A DNA stretch of 11,820 nt. Origin: Caldora sp. SIO3E6. Its GTDB lineage: Bacteria; Cyanobacteriota; Cyanobacteriia; Cyanobacteriales; Coleofasciculaceae. The translations under genes and the position numbers were made by a program. Shown in pieces: positions 6,940 to 11,820 of the stretch. Where the stretch lies: NCBI GenBank assembly GCA_010672185.1, contig JAAHHL010000118.1, positions 1 through 11,820 on the forward strand. The letters are read 5' to 3'. Positions within the stretch are counted from its first letter, which is position 1; every line of letters begins with the position of its first letter. The notes beneath the pieces are model-generated. The model was not told the DNA's origin. It did not search any database and saw only the letters and a list, made by a program, of their open reading frames with translations.

Positions 6940-8500
6940 TTTCCACAACATCCACCGGCGCACCATCAACGAGACGATTTTTGCCATCGGTAACCAATAA
7001 CTCCCCAGGTTGCACCCCCTGGAGAATTTCTCGTTTGGAAATTCCTTCAATTCCTGGTGTCACCTTCCGCTGCTCCACAACTTTCTTGCCATCTTCTTCT
7101 TTGATGACAAAGACATGAGGAATTTGATCACGGAAGACAAAGGCATTGAATGGAGCCACCGTTGCATCATTTCTCTCTTCCACAGCAATCCAAACAGAAA
7201 CATGGGAACCATCCTGGAGATTGGTTGCTCCTTCGGTAATTTGTACTTTGACTTCAACAGAGCGTTCACCAGGAGATACAGAAGGACTGACAGATTTAAT
7301 TCTACCCCGAGCCGCAGCCAGCCTCATTAGATCATCACTAGTAACCCTTCCAGAAGAAGCTTTACTCTGATCCTGGCCTAAAATGACAAAAGCTCGTTGT
7401 CCCGGCTTAACACTAATTCCTTGGAAAGCAGAAAGTTTGACATGTATTTCAAAGCTACTCGGATCAATAACAATTATCGGCACAGACTCCACAATACTTT
7501 GATAGTCACCACTAGGCTGTACCCTCTGAGGTGACCAGTAGTCTCCCTCTGTAATGTTCAGGTGGGCAACTTGACTGTTGAACGGTGCAATGATCTCTGT
7601 ATCTTCTCGATCAACCTGAGTTTTTCCTAATTGAGCGATCGCTGAACTAACACCAGATTGAGCTGCTTTTACCTGAGCATCAGCAGATGTGACTCCATCC
7701 TGAGCGGATTGTACTGCGGCTTCTCTAGCGGAAATAGTAGTCTGGGTGTTTTTGAAGTCAGTTGCTTTAACTTCTACCTCCCGCCGTTGAATCGCTCCTT
7801 CCTGATAAAGTTCTTGGTAGCGTTTGAGATCCGTAGCTGCAAAGTCGCGGTTTGTCTCGGCTTGTTTTAATTCAGCTTCTGCTTGTACGAGTTGATTTTG
7901 AGCCTGTCGAAGACTAGCTTTGGCCGTTTCTACCTGTTGCTGAGCTTCAAATACCTGTGCTTTTGCTACATTCAAGTCTTGGTTGGATTTACGCTGATCC
8001 ACTTTTGCCAACAGTTCACCACCCCGCACATAATCCCCTTCCTGCAGATTACGTCCATTGACATCTTTGATATAGGTAACTGTTCCTGCAACATCAAGGA
8101 TTAGGTGCTTGAAGCGAGAGGCTCTGACTTCAGCATCACTAAAAACCCATTCTTGAATCGGTTCTGTCTTTACCTGTACTACTTTTACCGGTAGTTGAGC
8201 TTCTAGGGCGACAGTTTCCGTCTCTTCTGAGTTGGAGCGATTTCGGACAATGGTGATTGCTTTCAAACCAAGTAAAGCTGCAATTACCATAACCACGAGG
8301 AACAGGGAAAAAGACCACGGATTTTTTTTTGTGATCGGAGTCCAAGGTACATCGGGCCATAAAGGTCTTTTTTCCTGATAATCCTCAGATGACTCAGATA
8401 CTTCTTCCTCTAGCTGAGGTGCTATTTCCTCTTCTGTATTTTCCGATACAGCCTCAGGCTGTTGTACATCCCTTGGCAGTTTGGTATCCTCAGTTTTCAT
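6929..8500 (-). CDS. HlyD/AcrA-type periplasmic membrane fusion protein (RND efflux or export adaptor)
   Basis: A 523-residue adaptor. An acidic, disordered cytoplasmic N-terminus (1-58) precedes a single transmembrane anchor (about 62-82, WSFSLFLVVMVIAALLGLKA). Then come the first barrel-sandwich/lipoyl half (about 130-170, VAGTVTYIKDV, GDYVRGGELLAKVD), a long alanine/glutamine-rich coiled-coil hairpin (about 172-295), the second lipoyl half (about 298-325, DTEIIAPFNSQVAHLNITEG), a beta-barrel domain (about 345-440), and a membrane-proximal domain (about 445-520) ending GELLVTDGKNRLVDGAPV. Such proteins bridge an inner-membrane pump and an outer-membrane channel. The long acidic N-terminal extension is unusual for the family. 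No pump or channel gene adjoins it, so substrate and partner are unknown. AGGG lies 8 nt before the ATG. The last codons and stop come from a heptamer repeat. Confidence 0.9.
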   Translation of the reverse strand: MKTEDTKLPRDVQQPEAVSENTEEEIAPQLEEEVSESSEDYQEKRPLWPDVPWTPITKKNPWSFSLFLVVMVIAALLGLKAITIVRNRSNSEETETVALEAQLPVKVVQVKTEPIQEWVFSDAEVRASRFKHLILDVAGTVTYIKDVNGRNLQEGDYVRGGELLAKVDQRKSNQDLNVAKAQVFEAQQQVETAKASLRQAQNQLVQAEAELKQAETNRDFAATDLKRYQELYQEGAIQRREVEVKATDFKNTQTTISAREAAVQSAQDGVTSADAQVKAAQSGVSSAIAQLGKTQVDREDTEIIAPFNSQVAHLNITEGDYWSPQRVQPSGDYQSIVESVPIIVIDPSSFEIHVKLSAFQGISVKPGQRAFVILGQDQSKASSGRVTSDDLMRLAAARGRIKSVSPSVSPGERSVEVKVQITEGATNLQDGSHVSVWIAVEERNDATVAPFNAFVFRDQIPHVFVIKEEDGKKVVEQRKVTPGIEGISKREILQGVQPGELLVTDGKNRLVDGAPVDVVEINN

Positions 8501-8652
8501 GGAAAATGCCCTAATAACCTCTTCATGTTAATTCAAGAGATTTATCTGTGTTAGAAAATTATTTGACCAGGAATTTTGTCCCGGTTTTATATGGTGAAGC
8601 AATTTTGGACTTAAAATTAAATTTTACGACAATTTCGTCTGAAGTTTTTATT

Positions 8653-8803
8653 ATGGGCAATTATGCCGACATGATCTAAGATTAGAGAGCTGTTAAAAAT
8701 AGCTGAATTAAATTTACCAACGGTTATTATCGATGGTTCAAAACCTGGCAATTTACAGAAAGTTTTGAGCAACCAAGAGTTTGTCGGTACAGTGGTGTCT
8801 TAA
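8653..8803 (+). pseudogene. C-terminal remnant of an amino-acid-kinase-family gene (glutamate-5-kinase-like)
   Basis: On the plus strand, the frame 8675-8803 ends in TAA and encodes IRELLKIAELNLPTV, IIDGSKPGNLQKVL and FVGTVVS. This order (helix, hydrophobic strand, xxDGSKPGNL, then VGT near the C-terminus) matches the end of amino-acid-kinase-fold enzymes, for example the AAGSKPG...VGTLF end of E. coli ProB. The preceding frame (8653-8676) reads MGNYADMI then stops, and would join after a one-base frameshift (MI|SKI). Nothing recognisable lies before it. It is the only plus-strand coding trace in the window. It is too short to be a working enzyme; which family member it came from is unresolved, and chance resemblance is possible for a 43-residue frame. 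Confidence 0.42.
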
Positions 8804-8846
8804 CTCTATTACTGGGTAAGGATGATAGTGTGAAAAGTAGGGGCGC

Positions 8847-8855
8847 ACTGCGTGC
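8847..8855 (+). repeat. Left 9-bp target-site duplication
   Basis: ACTGCGTGC, directly repeated at 9259-9267 and immediately abutting the inverted repeats of the 403-bp element. Confidence 0.88.
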
Positions 8856-8998
8856 CATTGGTGTCAACTTAACGTGAAACTCATGCCCCACAAGGAACTT
8901 AAGGATACTGTGGGTCAATTAAGCGAGGGGTCTGACCCTTCATACCGCTCAACTGATGAAATGGCAAGACTTTTACAGCTTTGTCCAACAATTTTTGA

Positions 8999-9093
8999 CC
9001 TAACCCCCCAGCCCCCTTCCCTGCAAGGGAAGGGGGAGCCGGAAAGCCCCTCTCCTCTTAGGGGAGGGGTTTGGGGAGGGGTGAGACCCCCCA
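8999..9093. repeat. GC-rich double-hairpin dispersed repeat inside the element
   Basis: Hairpin one pairs CCCCCTTCCCT (9012-9022) with AGGGAAGGGGG (9026-9036), 11 perfect pairs over a 3-nt loop. Hairpin two pairs CCCCTCTCCT (9047-9056) with AGGGGAGGGG (9060-9069), one mismatch. It is much more GC-rich than its surroundings. Such repeats are widespread in cyanobacterial genomes and yield spurious proline/glycine-rich open frames in several phases. Confidence 0.75.
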
Positions 9094-9123
9094 GTTGATT
9101 CGCCCACAGTATCTTTAAATCCA

Positions 9124-9224
9124 AGGCTAATAGCTCAAGTCCATTAAAATGGACTAAATTTTTTGGATTTATTTAGTCATCTTTAGATGACTTAAGCTAT
9201 TAGCCTGGAACTTAAGTTCCAGGC
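9124..9224. repeat. Cloverleaf-like palindromic repeat inside the element
   Basis: An outer stem pairs 9124-9140 (AGGCTAATAGCTCAAGT) with 9190-9206, 16 of 17 positions. It encloses two perfect hairpins, AGTCCATT-AA-AATGGACT (9138-9155) and AGTCATCT-TT-AGATGACT (9175-9192). A perfect 22-nt palindrome follows at 9203-9224 (half-site GCCTGGAACTT). Outer and inner stems overlap by 3 nt, so they could compete. Confidence 0.78.
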
Positions 9225-9258
9225 GGGATAAGGGTTTCACCTTAAGTTGACACCAATG

Positions 9259-9267
9259 ACTGCGTGC
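9259..9267 (+). repeat. Right 9-bp target-site duplication
   Basis: ACTGCGTGC, identical to 8847-8855, immediately after the right inverted end of the element. Confidence 0.88.
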
Positions 9268-9313
9268 GCCCTCCGCAAGATAGGATAGGTCAGAGATATG
9301 GCTAAGACGCATG

Positions 9314-9474
9314 TTTACCAATGAATAATTGATAATTAATCAATTCAGTTTAAAGCCTTAATTTTTAAGGAGAAAAAATTACTCTTAAGATTTCCTTATA
9401 TTCAATCAACCACGCTTTTAACCTTCTGGTAATTATCCATTATCCATTATCCATTATCCATTATCCATTATTCA
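9314..9474 (-). repeat. Composite dispersed repeat, copy B (inverted relative to copy A)
   Basis: Read on the minus strand this repeats the order of copy A: heptamers (9433-9474; five perfect TAATGGA units plus one variant), a 20-odd-nt spacer, the same 22-nt core (9388-9409 on the plus strand), a T-rich run followed by CCTTAAAAATTAAGG, TTTAAAC, AATTATCAATTAT, then CATTGGTAAA (9314-9323). The array is shorter than in copy A (6 versus 15 units). It begins about 15 bp past the nadK stop codon. Confidence 0.82.
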
Positions 9475-9488
9475 TTAATAAAATCTCC

Positions 9489-10412
9489 TTAAGGTAATTC
9501 TACAGAAGTTGGTTTGGCAATGTGAGGTAAACCCCAACCCAACTTTTCCCGTAAAATGCGGAAGAACTCCGGTTGTTGCAAGCGAATGAATTTAGCTGAA
9601 TAACGCGATCTCTCAATCCGTATCTGATCTTCTGGCAGTACATAACATCCAGCATTGCCATCCAATACCATCACCAACTGATTGGGAGTAGCAGGAAAAA
9701 CCTTGACTGGCTCACTTTCATTAAAAATTAGAGCTCTAGATGCCAAAGAATGAGGGCAAATTGGCATTAATTGTAATACTGGTGCCCCAGGGGTTACTAC
9801 TGTTCCCCCTGCACTCAAAGAATAAGCCGTCGAGCCAGTGGGGGTAGAGATAATCACCCCATCGGCAGCAATATCTACTGGTGCATGATGTCCAATCTGA
9901 ATTTCAAAATGGCACATACAAGTTAATGGTTCTCGATGGAGCACCATCTCATTCAAACAAAGTGCTTCCCACCAAATATGCTCATCCCTTACTAGCTGCA
10001 CCAGCAGCATGGCTCTTTCTTCAATTTCATACTCTCCTTTGGTTACTTGTTCCAAAGCAGAAGTTAGTTGGTTCAAATAAATCTCTGTGAGGAAACCCAT
10101 ATGACCGGTATTCACCGTTAACAGAGGAATACCAGAAGGAGCAACCTGACGAAAAGCGGAGAGTACTGTACCATCTCCCCCCAACACAATGGCAAAACTC
10201 ATCTGCTCATCAAAACCGGGAGGAGCCAGTTTGTCCATCGGCGTATGACATACGGGAGAATCAGGACGGGAATAGCCTAGAATTCCGCCGACACCAGTAG
10301 CCAGATGGACATCCCAACCCGTCGCCCTCAGTTTGTCTTGCAACTCCTTAGCGACGCGACAAGCTATGGGTTTAATTTCGTTGTAGATGATGCCTGCTTT
10401 GGGTATATTCAC
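9489..10412 (-). CDS. nadK: NAD kinase
   Basis: A 307-residue cytoplasmic enzyme phosphorylating NAD to NADP, the electron acceptor of photosynthesis. The diagnostic GGDGT motif with following TVLSAFRQVAP is at 78-92. NTGHMGFL (101-108), LNEMVLHR (153-160), VDIAADGVIISTPTGSTAYS (179-198) continuing LSAGG, ICPHSLASRAL (218-228) and VLDGNAG (249-255) cover the nucleotide-binding and catalytic regions. PEFFRILREKLGWGLPHIAK (281-300) is typical of cyanobacterial homologues. The protein is full length. The start is GTG at 10410-10412; with it the N-terminus MNIPKAGIIYNE aligns with the family and no upstream ATG is needed. No clear Shine-Dalgarno is visible. It lies 130 bp downstream of ycf39 on the same strand, a pair also adjacent in Synechocystis 6803 (slr0399/slr0400), so co-transcription is plausible. 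Confidence 0.96.
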   Translation of the reverse strand: MNIPKAGIIYNEIKPIACRVAKELQDKLRATGWDVHLATGVGGILGYSRPDSPVCHTPMDKLAPPGFDEQMSFAIVLGGDGTVLSAFRQVAPSGIPLLTVNTGHMGFLTEIYLNQLTSALEQVTKGEYEIEERAMLLVQLVRDEHIWWEALCLNEMVLHREPLTCMCHFEIQIGHHAPVDIAADGVIISTPTGSTAYSLSAGGTVVTPGAPVLQLMPICPHSLASRALIFNESEPVKVFPATPNQLVMVLDGNAGCYVLPEDQIRIERSRYSAKFIRLQQPEFFRILREKLGWGLPHIAKPTSVELP

Positions 10413-10542
10413 CAGTTCGCGTCGTGGTCAAATAATTACAATTGGGACAATTTTTAGGATAGGCATCTTACCTGTCCTTGTCTACCTCACCGTAGAACTG
10501 CTATATATCTTACAATCTCCCTCACTTTGCGCCAAAACTTTC

Positions 10543-11520
10543 CTAGGATTTGGATTTAAAGGGAGTCTTTTTCTTCTTCTTGGCTTTGTTTTTCTCGTAG
10601 TCAATTTCTTTAAGTTTCTTCATAATCCGGCTAAAGTATTCTTGCAGATAGGCTTCTAGGGTTACAGTTTCCTGGGGTTTTAGACCAAAAGTATCGTATA
10701 CTTCCTCCATTGGTGCATCCAAGGGCTTACCAGTAGCCAACACTTCAGCAAATGCCAGTCGGTCAGAGGCATTCCAACCCCACTGAAAAAACCGTAGGAA
10801 GCCAATTATCCCTCGCAGGAAGCCAATGGGTATCCGGGAGATTTTGGCATTTTTCCCAGACAAGCGCTCACACAGGTTGATAATTTCTTCAGTGCCCCAG
10901 GCACGAGTTCCCACAAGAGGATAGGTCTTATTTTCCGCTTCTGGAACCTCAAGAGCGCGAACGGCAAACTTAGCAATATCCTGAGTGTCTAGATAGGCAA
11001 CAGGAGAAGTATCACCAGTTATCCAAACTGCCTGTCCATCCAAAATGGGAATTGCATACTGACCAATTAGCCCTTGCATAAAGCCACAGGGTCTCAAGAT
11101 AGTGTACTTCAATCCCGATTCTGCCAAGAAAAGCTCTGTACAATGTTTGATTTGCATCAAGGGGACATTGGGAAACTTCTCTGCATTCAGAATGGAGAAA
11201 AAGACAAACCTCTCTACACCAGCAGCAGCAGCAGCTTGAATCAGAGATATCTTACCATCCCAGTCCACCTGTTGAATACGGAGAGAATCTGTTGGTCGAG
11301 ATGTAGCTGCATCAATGACAGCAGTTATCCCTTCAAGAGCAGGACCAAGAGTCTCAGGCTTAGTCAGATCACCTCGAACGATATCGGCTCCCCATTCTTT
11401 TAAAAAGCTAGCTTTCTGCAGATTGCGTGCCAAACAACGTACCTGATGTCCTTCGTCTAGCGCACGACGAACCACCTGCCTTCCCAAAGTGCCTGTTGCA
11501 CCAACGACCAACAAATTCAT
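10543..11520 (-). CDS. ycf39: Ycf39, photosystem II assembly factor (NmrA-like atypical SDR)
   Basis: A 325-residue Rossmann-fold protein. The N-terminal [20 protein letters not shown] carries the GxxGxxG dinucleotide-binding motif (G7-G13). VRCLARN (27-33), [15 protein letters not shown] (44-58), VIDAATSRP (68-76), RFVFFSI (104-110) and [18 protein letters not shown] (137-154) are typical of the Ycf39/NmrA group, which lacks a standard SDR catalytic tetrad. The C-terminus is a lysine-rich tail (about 300-325). In Synechocystis, Ycf39 binds high-light-inducible proteins and acts on early photosystem II reaction-centre assembly and pigment delivery; that role is transferred from the family. 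It is full length. The next gene downstream is nadK. The upstream region is filled by tandem repeats, and no clear ribosome-binding site precedes the ATG. Confidence 0.93.
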
Positions 11521-11573
11521 TAGTTAAATTTTTTGTAAAGAATCTTAAACTTTCTATAAGATTCTATCAGAAA

Positions 11574-11608
11574 TTGTTGTTTGTTGTTTGTTATTTGTTA
11601 TTTGTCGT
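11574..11608 (+). repeat. TTGTTRT heptamer array
   Basis: Five 7-nt units: TTGTTGT twice, TTGTTAT twice, TTGTCGT once. It runs directly into the next heptamer array and starts about 50 bp upstream of the ycf39 start. Confidence 0.75.
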
Positions 11609-11610
11609 TT

Positions 11611-11673
11611 GGGAATTGGGAATTGGGAATTGGGAATTGGGAATTGGGAATTGGGAATTGGGAATCGGGAATT
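11611..11673 (+). repeat. GGGAATT heptamer array
   Basis: Nine tandem 7-nt units, eight perfect GGGAATT and one GGGAATC (11660-11666). An STRR-type array of the sort known in filamentous cyanobacteria. Confidence 0.9.
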
Positions 11674-11700
11674 GTCTTCCTTATCTTCCCCATCCCCCCA

Positions 11701-11817
11701 TCTCCCTTGTCTCCCTTGTCTCCCTTGTCTCCCTTGTCTCCCTTGTCTCCCTTGTCTCCCTTTTCTCCCTTGTCTCCCTTGTCTCCCTTGTCTCCCTTGT
11801 CTCCCTTTTCTCCCTTG
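11701..11817 (+). repeat. TCTCCCTTG nonamer array reaching the window edge
   Basis: Thirteen 9-nt units in perfect register. Units 7 (11755-11763) and 12 (11800-11808) end TTT instead of TTG; all others are identical. The array may continue past the window. The five-unit spacing of the variants suggests block duplication. I see no gene in 11521-11820. Confidence 0.92.
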
Positions 11818-11820
11818 TCA

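Larger units (their letters stand above)
8856..9258 (+). mobile_element. 403-bp non-autonomous insertion element (MITE-like) with 25-bp inverted ends
   Basis: The left end (8856-8880) reads CATTGGTGTCAACTTAA, then C, then GTGAAAC. The right end (9234-9258) is its reverse complement with one mismatch (G for C), so 24 of 25 positions agree. A perfect 9-bp direct repeat flanks it. Removing the element and one repeat restores GGGCGCACTGCGTGCGCCC, an intact palindrome, so the insertion hit a palindromic repeat. No transposase is encoded inside. Element size, long inverted ends and 9-bp duplication fit a MITE mobilised in trans, perhaps by an IS4-like transposase; that family guess is inference from duplication length. 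It contains two further palindromic repeat units. Confidence 0.9.
8501..9488. other. Gene-free region of nearly 1 kb filled with remnants and mobile repeats
   Basis: No intact gene is supported between the membrane fusion protein and nadK. From low to high coordinates it holds the membrane fusion gene's upstream DNA (8501-8640), an amino-acid-kinase-like remnant (8653-8803), a MITE-like element with target duplication (8847-9267), and composite repeat copy B (9314-9474). Short open frames across 8874-9124 on both strands merely read through palindromic repeats. Confidence 0.7.

Noticed and set aside
7010..7330. 106-codon plus-strand open frame opposite the membrane fusion gene
   Set aside because: It lies entirely inside the well-supported minus-strand gene and shows no domain features.
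8874..9124. Open frames on both strands rich in P and G (for example TPQPPSLQGKGEPESPSPLR)
   Set aside because: Both read through the GC-rich double-hairpin repeat inside the MITE, which gives such peptides in several frames; neither resembles a transposase.
10457..10482. Possible terminator between ycf39 and nadK (AGGACAGG / CCTATCCT stem)
   Set aside because: The stem includes a weak pair and is followed by mixed A/T rather than a U-tract on the minus strand; too weak to call, and conserved gene order favours co-transcription.

Overview
The window is almost certainly from a filamentous, repeat-rich cyanobacterium. Evidence: four HIP1 octamers (GCGATCGC at 765, 2074, 6218 and 7635), a ycf39 gene, a NAD kinase with cyanobacterial-type sequence, a cyanobacterial-style filamentous-haemagglutinin/TPR-CHAT secretion locus, and many short tandem heptamer (STRR-type) arrays between genes. 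Every protein-coding gene I accept is on the minus strand, so transcription runs from high to low coordinates.

Right part (about 9.3-11.5 kb), housekeeping: ycf39 (photosystem II assembly, atypical SDR) followed by nadK (NAD kinase, GTG start). The same pair is adjacent in Synechocystis 6803 (slr0399/slr0400), so this is conserved synteny. To the right, 11574-11817 holds three back-to-back tandem arrays (two heptamers, one nonamer) running to the window edge.

Centre (8.5-9.5 kb): a gene-free stretch of nearly 1 kb. It holds a decayed C-terminal remnant of an amino-acid-kinase-like gene, and a 403-bp non-autonomous transposable element (8856-9258) with 25-bp terminal inverted repeats and a perfect 9-bp target duplication. 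Two families of palindromic repeats lie inside that element. A composite dispersed repeat follows at 9314-9474; its second copy, in the opposite orientation, lies at 3185-3424.

Left part (1-8.5 kb), envelope/export and accessory: an RND/HlyD-type membrane fusion protein with no pump gene beside it, then a two-partner-secretion locus in the order tpsA (exoprotein) - tpsB (transporter) - vapB - vapC - TPR/CHAT-type protein (runs off the left edge). Two parts of the secretion system look impaired. TpsB keeps its signal peptide, one POTRA-like domain and the last barrel strands but lacks roughly 250-300 residues of barrel. TpsA carries SNHNG where its family has NPNG. A VapBC toxin-antitoxin pair sits between tpsB and the TPR/CHAT gene, and vapC overlaps the start of the latter. 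The most unusual material is therefore the TPS-VapBC-CHAT arrangement and the nested mobile repeats; I see no CRISPR array, tRNA or rRNA.
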